The position numbers and the translations under genes are program-made. A stretch of DNA of 64,000 nucleotides, from NCBI RefSeq assembly GCF_003855095.1, contig NZ_CP033972.1, positions 3,658,001 through 3,722,000 on the forward strand. Direction: 5' to 3'. The stretch is from Gordonia insulae (GTDB lineage Bacteria; Actinomycetota; Actinomycetes; Mycobacteriales; Mycobacteriaceae). Of this stretch, positions 42,471 to 52,661 are shown piece by piece. The notes beneath the pieces are model-generated. The model was not told the DNA's origin. It saw only the letters and a program-made list of their open reading frames with translations, and searched no databases. Each line of letters opens with the position of its first letter. The first letter of the stretch is position 1.

Positions 42471-45400
42471 GTGCCAGTGCAGACGGTTCGACGAGCCAAG
42501 ATCGTCGCCATCATCACCGGACTGCTCGGTTTCCTCATGGCACTCGCGACTCCGCTGATGCCGGTCAACCAGACGACCGCGCAGATCTCCTGGCCCCAGG
42601 AGGGCCGGATCGGGTCCGTCGAGGCGCCGCTGATCAGCTACGTTCCGATCGATCTCGACGCCCATGTGCCGTGCAGCGCCTTCGAACAGCTCGGCGACGG
42701 CGAGTCCGTCCTCTTCTCGACCACGCCCAAGCAGGCGGAGAAATCCGGCGAGCGCGGCCTGTTCGTCCGCAAGACCGGGCAGCCCGGCGATCCGGCCGAC
42801 CGGCAGACCGTCGAGGTGGTGATCCGCAACGTCCCGCTGGTGTCGGCGACGCTGGCGCAGATCCGCGCACAGGACTGCCGGGAGATCGCGGTGCACGCGG
42901 ATGCCGACGCCGTGTCCGCCGAGTTCGTCGGGATGCGCGACGACGAGGGCGAACCGCTGTCCGGTACCACCTCCGGCCGGCAGTCGAACACCTACGCCGA
43001 GGATCAGCGGCCACAGGTCACCGGCCTGTTCACCGACCTCGACGGTCCGGTGGCGAACGTGCCGGGCCTGGATGCGCATGTCACCATCGACTCCCGCTAC
43101 TCCACGGCGCCGACGATCCTCAAATGGGTCGTCCTGGTGGTCGGCATCATCTGCACCCTGCTCTCGCTGGCCGCTCTCGCCGTGCTCGACTCCACCGACG
43201 GTCGTCGGCATCGCCGCATCCTGCCCGCCCGCTGGTGGCGCCTCAACGCCCGCGACTACGTGGTCATCGGCTCACTGATCCTCTGGCACTTCATCGGACC
43301 CAACACCTCCGACGACGGCTACCTGCTGACCATGTCCCGCGTCGCCCAGGACGCGCAGTACACCGCCAACTATTTCCGTTGGTACGGCGCGCCCGAGGCG
43401 CCGTTCGGCTGGTACTACCAGGTCTTCGGACTGCTCAGCCATGTCAGCGTCGCGAGCCCGTGGATGCGGATACCGGCGTTGCTGTGCGGCATCGGGGTGT
43501 GGCTCATCATCAGCCACGAGGTGCTGCCGAGGCTCGGTCGCGCCGCCATCATCCGCCCATCGGTCGGGTGGACGGCTGCGTTCGTCTTCCTCATCTCGTG
43601 GTTCCCCTTCAACAACGGCCTGCGCCCGGAGCCGATCATCTGCCTCGGCGCGCTGCTCACCTGGTGCTCGGTGGAACGCGCGATCGCGACCGGCCGCATC
43701 CTGCCCGCGGCGGTGGCCTGCCTCATCGGCGCGTTCAGCCTCGCGGCCGGACCCACCGGTCTGCTCGCCGTCGCCGCCCTGATCGCGGGTGCCCGGCCGA
43801 TGATGCTGGCGCTGATCAAGCGCGCCAAGGTGATCGGCGGTGATCGCTGGTCGTATGTCGCGCTGCTCGCCCCGATCGTCGCGGCAGGCACGTTCGTCGT
43901 CTTCGTGGTCTTCTCGAACCTGACATTGCGGTCATTCGTCGAGGCGTCGAAGATGAAGTCCGCGCTCGGGCCGTCGCTGCACTGGTACAACGAGATCGAC
44001 CGATACTCGTCGCTGTTCACGTTCTCGGCGGACGGATCGATCGCGCGCCGCTTCGCCGTGCTCGCGATGATCCTCGCGCTCGTGGTGTCGGCCGCGATGC
44101 TGATCCGACGTTCCCGCATCCCGGGAACCGCGCTCGGGCCGTCGAGGCGCATCGTCGGAATCACGTTCGCGTCGTTGGTGTTCCTGATGTTCACCCCGAC
44201 CAAGTGGACGCACCACTTCGGGGTGTTCGCCGGTCTCGCCGCGGCCCTGGCCGCCATCGCGGCGATCGCCGCCAGCAACGACACGATGCACTCACGACGG
44301 AATCGCACGTTGTTCGCCGCACTGGTGCTGTTCATCGCCGGTCTCGCGTTCACCGCACCCAACTCGTTCTACTACTCCTCGGCCTGGGGGATGCCCTGGG
44401 GCGTCGGGCAGGTCACGTTCGGACTCAAGCTCGCCGACATCTTCCTGTACGCGGCGCTCGCCCTGCTGCTCCTCGCACTCTGGTTCCATTTCCGAGAACC
44501 GTTCGCGGGCACCGACCCCGCCGATCCCGCGCACCAGCGCCCCCGGACCTGGTATCGCCGGCTGTGGTCGGTGATCGCCGGTGCGCCGCTCGCCTTCATC
44601 TCGGCGGGCGTGGTGATCTTCCTGATAGTGACCGCCATCTTCGCGGGCATCCAACAGAGTTCGTCGTACTCGGTGCCGCGGTCGAACCTGGAAGCCCTCC
44701 GGGGCGAGGAATGCGGCATGGCCGACAAGGTGTGGGTGGAGACCGACCCGAGTCGGTTCCTGCTCCAGCCGGTGGACGGTTCGATCGCCGACCCACTCGC
44801 CGGACCTGCCACCGCACCACCCGACGCAACACGGCCGGCCACCACAGGTTTCACCGCCAACGGCGTCCCCGTCGACCTCGCCACCAGCGCGAGCGAAGGG
44901 TCGCTGGGTGTACTCGCCGGCACCGCCGTCGACTCGCCAGACGTTCTGACCGCCAACACCGGCGGCACCGGAGGCGGGGTCGTGTCCACTGCGGGCGCGA
45001 ACGGCAGTTTCGCCAAGCTGCCATTCTTCCTCGACCCGGCAAAGACTCCGGTGATGGGCAGCTATTCCACCACCGACCAGGTCCCGGCTCGTCTCACCTC
45101 GGCGTGGTACGCGCTGCCGTCCGACTTCAGAAGCCGTCCCCTGCTGTCGTTCTCGGTCGCCGGCCTGTACGACAACCCGAATCTGCTGCTCGAGTACACG
45201 ACCGATCCGGTCGGTCCCGGTACGCGGGACGCGTCGTTGAAGGCCACCGGTGAGACCGAGTTGATCGATCCGGGCCCGCGACCGTCCTGGCGCAACGTGC
45301 GGGTCACCACCAGCTCACTGCCGTCCGACACCACCGCGGTGCGGATCGTCGCGAACGACGACAACCTGTCGTCGGATCGCTTCATCGTGGTCACGCCGCC

Positions 45401-45794
45401 GCGACTGCCGGAGATGAAAACGCTCCAGGAGGTCGTCGGGCGTGAGGACCCGGTGCATGTCGACTGGACCTCGGGCCTGGTGTTCCCGTGTCAGCGTCCG
45501 TTCACGCACAAGAACGGGGTGGCCGAGATACCCCAGTGGCGCATCAAGCCGGGTGCCGACCTCGCGGCCGCGGTCTCGGCATGGCAGGACTCCTACGGCG
45601 GCGGCCCCCTCGGCTGGATCGAGGTGTCGCAACAGGCGAATTCGATGGCCACCTACCTACAGGGCGACATCGGGCGTGACTGGGGCTCACTCGAGCGCTA
45701 CACCCCGTACGGCGACGTGAACACGCTGGCCGACATCGAGACCGGCACCGCGACCCGCAGCGGACTGTGGAGCCCGGCGCCGATCCGGCACTAG
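42471..45794 (+). CDS. embC: Arabinosyltransferase, EmbC-type
   Basis: From the GTG at 42471 the product is 1107 residues. It has an N-terminal membrane helix, an external beta domain (QTTAQISWPQEGRIGSVEAP), the GT-C motif in PNTSDDGYLLTMSR, about 13 membrane helices and a C-terminal carbohydrate-binding domain. Closest by eye to M. tuberculosis EmbC: IPGTALGPSRRIVGIT and FTPTKWTHHFGVFAGL match nearly word for word. EmbC extends arabinan, in mycobacteria mainly that of lipoarabinomannan, using decaprenyl-phosphoryl-arabinose. An upstream TTG (42417) lacks support. It faces embB2, separated by a hairpin. Confidence 0.9.
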   Translation: MPVQTVRRAKIVAIITGLLGFLMALATPLMPVNQTTAQISWPQEGRIGSVEAPLISYVPIDLDAHVPCSAFEQLGDGESVLFSTTPKQAEKSGERGLFVRKTGQPGDPADRQTVEVVIRNVPLVSATLAQIRAQDCREIAVHADADAVSAEFVGMRDDEGEPLSGTTSGRQSNTYAEDQRPQVTGLFTDLDGPVANVPGLDAHVTIDSRYSTAPTILKWVVLVVGIICTLLSLAALAVLDSTDGRRHRRILPARWWRLNARDYVVIGSLILWHFIGPNTSDDGYLLTMSRVAQDAQYTANYFRWYGAPEAPFGWYYQVFGLLSHVSVASPWMRIPALLCGIGVWLIISHEVLPRLGRAAIIRPSVGWTAAFVFLISWFPFNNGLRPEPIICLGALLTWCSVERAIATGRILPAAVACLIGAFSLAAGPTGLLAVAALIAGARPMMLALIKRAKVIGGDRWSYVALLAPIVAAGTFVVFVVFSNLTLRSFVEASKMKSALGPSLHWYNEIDRYSSLFTFSADGSIARRFAVLAMILALVVSAAMLIRRSRIPGTALGPSRRIVGITFASLVFLMFTPTKWTHHFGVFAGLAAALAAIAAIAASNDTMHSRRNRTLFAALVLFIAGLAFTAPNSFYYSSAWGMPWGVGQVTFGLKLADIFLYAALALLLLALWFHFREPFAGTDPADPAHQRPRTWYRRLWSVIAGAPLAFISAGVVIFLIVTAIFAGIQQSSSYSVPRSNLEALRGEECGMADKVWVETDPSRFLLQPVDGSIADPLAGPATAPPDATRPATTGFTANGVPVDLATSASEGSLGVLAGTAVDSPDVLTANTGGTGGGVVSTAGANGSFAKLPFFLDPAKTPVMGSYSTTDQVPARLTSAWYALPSDFRSRPLLSFSVAGLYDNPNLLLEYTTDPVGPGTRDASLKATGETELIDPGPRPSWRNVRVTTSSLPSDTTAVRIVANDDNLSSDRFIVVTPPRLPEMKTLQEVVGREDPVHVDWTSGLVFPCQRPFTHKNGVAEIPQWRIKPGADLAAAVSAWQDSYGGGPLGWIEVSQQANSMATYLQGDIGRDWGSLERYTPYGDVNTLADIETGTATRSGLWSPAPIRH

Positions 45795-45811
45795 GCCGAC
45801 ACGTGGACGGT

Positions 45812-45856
45812 CGTCATGGCGGTGGTCCGCGCCGGGCGCGGAGCACCGCCATGACG
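45812..45856. terminator. Bidirectional hairpin between embC and embB2
   Basis: A 13-bp perfect outer stem (CGTCATGGCGGTG and complement), one mismatch, a 7-bp inner stem and a 3-base loop lie between two convergent genes. Confidence 0.85.
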
Positions 45857-45862
45857 TCCGGT

Positions 45863-48800
45863 TCAGTTCTTGATCGCCCGCATCGGACCCGGTGTCCACA
45901 TCCCGCCGTGCACATCATCGGTGACCACGAGCTCGGCCTCGACCTGCGGCTTGAGTGGGGTGAGCCGCTGCAGGCTGCCCCAGTCCTTGGCCCAGTCGCC
46001 ACGGAGGTAGGCGGGCAGCACGACGGGCCGCAACTCGTTCTCGACGATGCCGAGCGGTCCGCCGTAGTCGCCGGCCATCCAGCGCCGTGAATTGACCCGT
46101 TCCCCTTCGGCATCGGGGGTGATCCGCCACTGCGGGGTCTCCAGCACCCCGTTGACCGCGGAGGCGGGCCGCTGGCATGGGAAGGCCAAGGCCACCTCCC
46201 AGTCGAGCAGCACCGGATCCTCGCTGCCGACAAGGTCGTTGAGGGTGACCATCGAGGTCACCCGCGGAGGGGTGACGGCCAACCACTTGGCCGGGTCACC
46301 GGACGTGTCGTCGGCGACCACCCGTGCGACCGTCGCGCGCGGCGGTGCCTGGTCGAGCGGAAAACGCATGTTGCGCCATTCCGGTGCCGAGTCGAGTCCC
46401 AACGGGATCATCGACGCGACAGTGGTGACCTGACCGTCGGGTTCCACCCGCCCGAACTCGAGGCGGAGCTTCTGCCCTGGATGACGGACCGCGAGTTCGT
46501 CGATGTACTCGATGTCCCCGGCAACCGACATCGTGACCAGCGGCGCATCGTCGCTGCGCGGAGGCAGCTGATACCAGTCCGACGTCAGACTGCCACGGCC
46601 CGTGGGGGTTCCGTAGGTACCCAGAACCGGGACCCGCGCCTGGTCGAGACCGAACGGCAGCTTGACCGACGATCTGTTGACACCGCGGGTGCCGGTGGTT
46701 CCGCCGCCGGTGTCGGCCGCTCCCGCCGTCCCGGTCGGTTCGTCCTGCGCGGTGTCGGGGTCGGTCTGGGTGCGGTCGAGTTCGGTGGAGTCGCCGTCAC
46801 TGTCGGCATCGCTCTCCAGGTGCGCCGACACCCCGTCCGGATCGAAGCCCACCATCCCGTCTCCGGCGAGTGCCGCCCCCGGCGACGGATCGGTCTGCCC
46901 GGCAACACGAGCGGGGGCGAGCACACCCTTGTTGGGATCGGCCTCGACGAGTACCGCATCGGCGAGCGCACACGGATGGCCGCGCATCGCATCGATGTTC
47001 GAGCCCGTCCACGACCACGAATCCCGCTGCGTCTGAAACGCCTTGGCGAACGACACGAACGTGAAGAGCAGGATGACCGCGGAGATGATCGCCAGTGAGT
47101 AGGTCGGCATGCGCTGGATCAGGCTCGGATTGCCGGCCGTCTGCATAGGTTCGCCGACCTCGGCACGCCGGTCGTCGCGGTAGTACTGCCACGCGCCGTA
47201 ACAGGTCAGGAGGATCGCGACGGCGACGATCGGCACGAACAGCCCGATACCCCGGACGTTGGGGGTGTCGTCGCCCCACGGGATGCCGTAACTGCCGACG
47301 TACCACCATTGGTTGCGCCCGGCGAAGGCGACCGCGAGAGCGTACGCGCACGCCGCCGCGATGAACGTGCGGTTACAGCGACGACGCATCACCGACGGAT
47401 AGAGGAATGTCGTTGCCGCCGCGGCGAGTACACCTGTGAGACAGGCGAACGCACCCATCTGATGGGTGGCCTTGGTCGGTACGAACGCCAACACCGCCAC
47501 CGCACCGGAGGTGACCGCGATCAGTCGCCACAGCGGCGCACTCGCCACCCCCGGCACCCGACGCTTGCTCAGCAGCGTGAGCACGATGATCGCCACCGCG
47601 AGGAACGTCACGAAGATGCCGACGCGGCGGGCGATGGACCCGTCCGGCGTCGGATTCAGCAGGATGTAGTACCGCATCCCTTCGGTCCACCACTTGTTGG
47701 TGGGACCGACGATGCCCTGCACCTCGACGCCTTCGAGGATCGCGGCCAGCGGTTGGTCGGCGAAGATCTCGAAGAGCACGGCGAGTCCCGATGCGACGAT
47801 CGGCACCAGCAGCGGCAGCAACCCGTCACGTCGGCGGCGTTCCCGCAGTCGTTTCAGCAGCGGCCGCACCGCCGCCAGCAGCGGCAGGATCGCGATGGCA
47901 CCGGCCGGGTGGACGGTCAGGGTCAGCGCGGCGGACAGGATGCCCAGCGTCAGCGGGAAGAACCGTCCGGAGGCGATGGCGCGTTCCACCAGCACCCACG
48001 TGAGCAGGATGCCGACGGACAGGATCGGTTCGACGCGCAAGCCGTTGTTGAACGGGAGCCACACGGCCAGGAAGCCCAGGCCGGCCGCCCAGCGCGCCGC
48101 GCTCGATGTCCGGACCGCCTGCCCGAGTCGGGGAATCGCGGCGCGGCTGATCAGGAACCATCCGGCCAGCGCGAACAGCAACGGCAACAGACGCAACCAG
48201 GGTGTGGCGGTGCTGACCTGCATCCACAGCGCCAGATACTGGTAGTGCCAGCCGAACGGGTCCTGCGGCGCACCGAAGTACCGGTAGTAGTTGTCCAGAT
48301 AGCCAGCGCCCGGCGCGATCCGGCCGACGGTCACCTGATATCCGTCGTCGGCGGTGTTGCCGCCCACGAACAGCCAGATCACCAAGACCGCACCGACCAC
48401 GACGTCGACAGCGGTGGGACGCCACCAGCGGGCCGGGAGCAGACGGCGCAGGCGTCTGCCGTCACGAGCATCGAGCACCGCGAGCGCGAGCATCGAGGCA
48501 AGGGTCAGCAGAACACCGACGATCAGCGCAGCGCGTTTGAGCGGCGTCGGACTCGAGATGAACCGGGTGTCGATGGTCGATCGGAACGAGAGATCCTGTG
48601 TGGATGCGCTTTTCGGCAGGTCGGTGTAGACACCGATGATCTGCGGGCGCGCATTCGGGTCCTTGAGGTCGAAACTCTGGACACCGCCGGCATCGGGCGC
48701 GAGTCCTTCCGCCGCACCACGGGTGCCGGTGGTGTCCGCGTGGATCACGATGCGGCAGTTCGTGTCCTGTTGCGCGGCTGATCTCGGCACGTTGATCAGC

Positions 48801-49192
48801 ACGGCATTGCGCTGCGTCACCAGCAATCGATCGGCGGTGGCCCGGACGAACAGCCCGACGGTGCTCGCCTCCGCGCCGTTCTCCGGCACCGTGGACAGCA
48901 GCACCCCACCCGACGCGGGCAGATCGGCGGCCAGGTCGCACGGCACCGATACGTCCATCGACACCGGCACATACGACACATTCGGCGCCGCGACGTTCTC
49001 GACCGAGTTCGCTTGCGGCCACTGCAGCTCGGACTTCGTATAGGTCACCGGCAGGAATGGCGACGCCAGTGCCAGCAGGATGCCGAGGGCACCGGCCACC
49101 ACCGCGACGATCTTGGCGATCCGGATCGTCCGCGGGCCCGGACCGGTGGCGGTCTTCGCCGGTTCGACCGGTGTCGTGTCGATGTCAGTCAT
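45863..49192 (-). CDS. embB2: Arabinosyltransferase, divergent EmbB-type (second copy)
   Basis: The 1109-residue protein has the full Emb architecture: N-terminal helix, external domain (VTYTKSELQWPQANSVENVA), GT-C loop GGNTADDGYQVTVGRI, about 13 helices and a C-terminal domain with a Thr/Asp-rich linker (DSDGDSTELDRTQTDPDTAQ). It aligns with EmbB (RYYILLNPTPDGSIARR, CNQ-type WWYVGSYGIPWGD). It has changes in a normally rigid segment: FVPTKATHQMGAF instead of FTPTKWTHHFG. The start overlaps the embA2 stop by 8 bases. The symbol embB2 is mine, to mark the duplicate. Which glycan it makes is unknown. Confidence 0.85.
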   Translation of the reverse strand: MTDIDTTPVEPAKTATGPGPRTIRIAKIVAVVAGALGILLALASPFLPVTYTKSELQWPQANSVENVAAPNVSYVPVSMDVSVPCDLAADLPASGGVLLSTVPENGAEASTVGLFVRATADRLLVTQRNAVLINVPRSAAQQDTNCRIVIHADTTGTRGAAEGLAPDAGGVQSFDLKDPNARPQIIGVYTDLPKSASTQDLSFRSTIDTRFISSPTPLKRAALIVGVLLTLASMLALAVLDARDGRRLRRLLPARWWRPTAVDVVVGAVLVIWLFVGGNTADDGYQVTVGRIAPGAGYLDNYYRYFGAPQDPFGWHYQYLALWMQVSTATPWLRLLPLLFALAGWFLISRAAIPRLGQAVRTSSAARWAAGLGFLAVWLPFNNGLRVEPILSVGILLTWVLVERAIASGRFFPLTLGILSAALTLTVHPAGAIAILPLLAAVRPLLKRLRERRRRDGLLPLLVPIVASGLAVLFEIFADQPLAAILEGVEVQGIVGPTNKWWTEGMRYYILLNPTPDGSIARRVGIFVTFLAVAIIVLTLLSKRRVPGVASAPLWRLIAVTSGAVAVLAFVPTKATHQMGAFACLTGVLAAAATTFLYPSVMRRRCNRTFIAAACAYALAVAFAGRNQWWYVGSYGIPWGDDTPNVRGIGLFVPIVAVAILLTCYGAWQYYRDDRRAEVGEPMQTAGNPSLIQRMPTYSLAIISAVILLFTFVSFAKAFQTQRDSWSWTGSNIDAMRGHPCALADAVLVEADPNKGVLAPARVAGQTDPSPGAALAGDGMVGFDPDGVSAHLESDADSDGDSTELDRTQTDPDTAQDEPTGTAGAADTGGGTTGTRGVNRSSVKLPFGLDQARVPVLGTYGTPTGRGSLTSDWYQLPPRSDDAPLVTMSVAGDIEYIDELAVRHPGQKLRLEFGRVEPDGQVTTVASMIPLGLDSAPEWRNMRFPLDQAPPRATVARVVADDTSGDPAKWLAVTPPRVTSMVTLNDLVGSEDPVLLDWEVALAFPCQRPASAVNGVLETPQWRITPDAEGERVNSRRWMAGDYGGPLGIVENELRPVVLPAYLRGDWAKDWGSLQRLTPLKPQVEAELVVTDDVHGGMWTPGPMRAIKN

Positions 49193-52100
49193 CCTGCGGT
49201 ACCACCCTGAGAGCTCCCGACCGGGTCCAACCCCAGTTCGTCGTCGTGCCGGTCGTCACCGACGCCGGCTCGGCATCGGGCACCAGCGACGACAACCGTT
49301 GCAGGCCACCCCAATCGCGGTACCAGTCGTTGTTCAGATAGGTCGCCATCGTCGATGCGCGCGTCAAGGCCTCGGAGGTGGTGAGGATCCCGCCGTTGAC
49401 CGACGCCTGCCACGTCTTCGACTTCGAGTTCGTCGTCGTCTGATCGGGGACGATCCGCCACTGCGGAACCTCGCTCACCCCATGACGGGTCGTCATCGGG
49501 TGCTGGCACGGGAACTGGCTGCCCACCGACAGATCGAGCAGCACCGGCGTCTGCGATCCGATGACCTCCTGCAGGGTCCGCAGCCGCGGTGCGCGCGGCG
49601 GGGTGACCGCCAGCCACTGGTCGGGACTCACGTTGTCGTCCACCGCGACGATCCGCATCGCCGTGGCGCCTGCCGGCACCTCGGACATCGGGATGCGCAG
49701 GTTGCGCCACGGACGGTTCGGGCGTTCCGGGCCGGGATCGATGGGGATGTAAGGCGTACCGACGCGGGTGAATGTCCCGGGTCCACCATCGGTGCGGCCG
49801 AACTCCACCTTCAGTGACCGACCGGCCTGGGGCACCCCGTCCTGATCGACCGAGAACACCGGGCCTGCCGCGGTGATCACCAGTAGCGGAGACGAATCAC
49901 GGTCCGGCAGCCCATACCAGGACGAGGTGAGTTCGGCGGTCCCGTTGTCGTGGCCGTAGCTGCCCAGCACAGGGGTACGTGCCGGGTCCAGGCCGAACGG
50001 CAGCGCAGCCGTCGACCCGTTGACGGTCCGCAGCCCGACACCGCCGGTCGTTCCCGGCGGACCGCCCGTCACCACGAACGGACGGGCGAGATCGCCGGAG
50101 GTGTTGATGGTGCCCGCCCCGAGCGACGTCGGATCGGGCAGGAGGTCGCCCGCCACCCCGTCGGGGGTGAACCCGCTCGCCGCACCGCTCTCCCCGCCGC
50201 CCAGCGCACGCGAGATGTCCGACGTGCCGATCGGTTGCAGTGCACCGTTGTTGGGGTCCTCCTCCACCAGCACCTCATCGGCCATGCCACAGGGGTTGCC
50301 GCTCAGCGCGCGCATGTTGGCGCTGAACGTGGTGTAGGTGTCCGAGCGCGCCACCGCGGCCTTGGCGAACAGGGCCAACTCGGCGATGACGACGAGGGTC
50401 GCGATCACCAGCATGGGTGACGATGCCACCGCGACCTGCCACGTCGAGCCGGAACGCTTCTCGCGCACCACTCCTCGCTCGGCGTCGACGTCGATACGCA
50501 GGTGGAACCAGGTGGCCACCACCAGTGCGAGCACGGCGAGCACCAGGAACACCGACGACAACGGGGTACCCGCCAGCGAGGGCGCCTTGTCGAACCAGGA
50601 GATGCCAAAATCGTAGGCCCAGCCCCACGCGTTCTCGCCGGCGACGGCCACCGCGCAGGCGAACAGGAGGACGGCGATGTACATCCACAGATTGCGCGGT
50701 GACCGTCGGGCCGACTGCGCGACCGCGACCGTCGCGACGGCGGCCATCGCCGCGGCCACCCCCGCATAGATGCCGAACTGGACGGTCCACTTGGTCGGGG
50801 TGAACGACAACAGGAGCACGGTCAGCAGGATCGCGCCGACGAGGCGCCAGACCGGTCCGGGGTCGACACCCCGAACATGCTTGCGGCGCAGCATCACCGC
50901 GAGCGTGACGAACACCGCGGCCAGCAACAGCAGCAGCGGCACGCGACGCACCAGCGAGCCGTCCTGCGTGGTGAGCGACAAGTAGTAGAAGCGCAACAGT
51001 TCCTGATACCAGACCAGCGTCGGGCCGACCGTGTAGCGCACCCGGATGGCCTCGGCCATCGTGGCCAGCGTCTGATCGCGGAACACCAGGATCACCACGA
51101 ACGCGGCAGCCGCCCCGATCGGCGCGAGCAACGGCAGAATCCCGTTCTCGCCGCGACGTTTTCGGATCGTGCGGAGCATCGGCCGCGACCCGGCGACCAG
51201 CAGCGCAACCGCGATGAGCCCCTGGGGCGCGACCGCGAGAGTCAGACCTGCGGCGAGCGCAGCCCCGGCAGCGGGCAACATGCGCCGCGTGGCGACCGCC
51301 TGTTCGACACCCCACCACGTGAGCAAAGAACCGAGCACGACGATGCCCTCGCTGCGCAGCCCACTGGCGAGTGGCATCCAGAACGCGACGAACACCGCGG
51401 CCGCCGTGAGCATCGCCCACTGCGAGCGGCGCACCGCGCCACCGAGTCGCGGCAACAGGATTCGACTCAGGATGAACCAGCTGACCAACCCGGCGACGAG
51501 CGCGGGCAGCCGCATCCAGATGCCCGCCGTGGAGATCGAGGCCCAGTGCGACAGGAAGCTGTAGTACCAGTCGAACGGGGCCTCGGGGATACCGGAGAAG
51601 CGATAGTAGTTCGCCAGATACCCTTCGTCGTCGGCGTTGCGGCCCATCGCGAGGATGTACCCGTCGTCGGACGATCCGGCACCGAGGAAGTGCCACACCA
51701 CCAGCACCGCGGTCACCGCCAGGTCGGCGATGCGGGGCGCGAACAGTCGGCGCACGTCGACACGCCCGATCCTGCGGTGATAGCCGTGCGCGACGTCGAG
51801 GGCCGCGATCGCGACGAAGGTCACGAGAACCGCGAGTACTCCGAGGATCATCACGAGCAGTTTCAGCACCGACGGACTGCTCTCGAATCGGTTGTCGACG
51901 TCGACCCGGACGGCCAGCCCGTCGGAGGCGGCCGCCCGCGCCACGACGTCGGGTTCGAGGCCGGTGAAGATGCCCGAGACCTGCGGCCGGTCCTGCGGGC
52001 CGGTCGCGGCTGCGCTCCCGGCGGCGGGCTCATTCGGCCCGCTCGCTCCGCTCCCGGCGCCCGGCTGATCCGGCCCGACGGCACGGGCTTCGACTCCCGA

Positions 52101-52556
52101 CGGGGATGAGCGCACCTCCAACCGCTCGCACCGTGCGAGATCGGCGCGGGGAATGCGGAGTAGCTCCGTACCGCGGACGGCGACGGTCACCGCGTCGGCA
52201 TCCGCGGTGACGAACAGTGCCTTGTCCCTGGCATTGAGCCCGGCCGCCGGCATCGTCGACAACACGATCGTCGACGCGGTCGCCCCCGCGCCGGTACCCG
52301 CCGGTCGGGTGTCCTCGGCGAGGGTCCGGCACCCGATGGCCACATCCAGACCGGCCGGTGCCTGCGCGACGAGCGGCGCCGTCACCGACGCGCTGGTCGC
52401 AGCGCCGAGAGCACGGCCGGGCCAGTCGATGGACGCCGTCTTCTGGGTGACCGGCAACAGCGGCGTCAGCACGGCGGCGACGATCGCGACCAGTCCGGCG
52501 ACGGTGGCGATCGTCGCCCAGACACGCGGGGACACCGATCGGAAAGAGGAAGTCAT
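49185..52556 (-). CDS. embA2: Arabinosyltransferase, EmbA-type (second copy)
   Basis: A 1123-residue Emb protein with SVTAPLVAQAPAGLDVAIGC, the GT-C loop GAGSSDDGYILAMGR, EAPFDWYYSFLSHW, FRDQTLATMAEAIRVRYTVG and TKWTVQFGIYAG, all EmbA-like. An unusual Gly/Ala/Ser/Pro-rich insertion (DQPGAGSGASGPNEPAAGSA) interrupts the first external domain. It is transcribed away from embA1, with 105 bases between the two preferred starts, and is followed by embB2 with an 8-base overlap. TAGGGT on the minus strand (52566-52571) is 9 bases before its ATG. The name marks it as the second copy. Confidence 0.87.
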   Translation of the reverse strand: MTSSFRSVSPRVWATIATVAGLVAIVAAVLTPLLPVTQKTASIDWPGRALGAATSASVTAPLVAQAPAGLDVAIGCRTLAEDTRPAGTGAGATASTIVLSTMPAAGLNARDKALFVTADADAVTVAVRGTELLRIPRADLARCERLEVRSSPSGVEARAVGPDQPGAGSGASGPNEPAAGSAAATGPQDRPQVSGIFTGLEPDVVARAAASDGLAVRVDVDNRFESSPSVLKLLVMILGVLAVLVTFVAIAALDVAHGYHRRIGRVDVRRLFAPRIADLAVTAVLVVWHFLGAGSSDDGYILAMGRNADDEGYLANYYRFSGIPEAPFDWYYSFLSHWASISTAGIWMRLPALVAGLVSWFILSRILLPRLGGAVRRSQWAMLTAAAVFVAFWMPLASGLRSEGIVVLGSLLTWWGVEQAVATRRMLPAAGAALAAGLTLAVAPQGLIAVALLVAGSRPMLRTIRKRRGENGILPLLAPIGAAAAFVVILVFRDQTLATMAEAIRVRYTVGPTLVWYQELLRFYYLSLTTQDGSLVRRVPLLLLLAAVFVTLAVMLRRKHVRGVDPGPVWRLVGAILLTVLLLSFTPTKWTVQFGIYAGVAAAMAAVATVAVAQSARRSPRNLWMYIAVLLFACAVAVAGENAWGWAYDFGISWFDKAPSLAGTPLSSVFLVLAVLALVVATWFHLRIDVDAERGVVREKRSGSTWQVAVASSPMLVIATLVVIAELALFAKAAVARSDTYTTFSANMRALSGNPCGMADEVLVEEDPNNGALQPIGTSDISRALGGGESGAASGFTPDGVAGDLLPDPTSLGAGTINTSGDLARPFVVTGGPPGTTGGVGLRTVNGSTAALPFGLDPARTPVLGSYGHDNGTAELTSSWYGLPDRDSSPLLVITAAGPVFSVDQDGVPQAGRSLKVEFGRTDGGPGTFTRVGTPYIPIDPGPERPNRPWRNLRIPMSEVPAGATAMRIVAVDDNVSPDQWLAVTPPRAPRLRTLQEVIGSQTPVLLDLSVGSQFPCQHPMTTRHGVSEVPQWRIVPDQTTTNSKSKTWQASVNGGILTTSEALTRASTMATYLNNDWYRDWGGLQRLSSLVPDAEPASVTTGTTTNWGWTRSGALRVVPQDD

Positions 52557-52565
52557 CAGAGGGTG

Positions 52566-52571
52566 ACCCTA
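52566..52571 (-). promoter_or_regulatory. -10 element of embA2
   Basis: TAGGGT on the minus strand, 9 bases before the embA2 ATG, is consistent with a leaderless or nearly leaderless transcript. Confidence 0.4.
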
Positions 52572-52647
52572 GTAGAAGGCCGAACCGGGATCTCCCGGCG
52601 CTCCGAAGCAGCCCGAGGTTCGACTATGTCCTCTCAGGTAAGTCGCT

Positions 52648-52653
52648 TAGCAT
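52648..52653 (+). promoter_or_regulatory. -10 element of embA1, leaderless start
   Basis: TAGCAT is followed by 8 bases and the GTG at 52662. The spacing is the same as for embC and dprE1. Confidence 0.5.
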
Positions 52654-52661
52654 CAGACATC

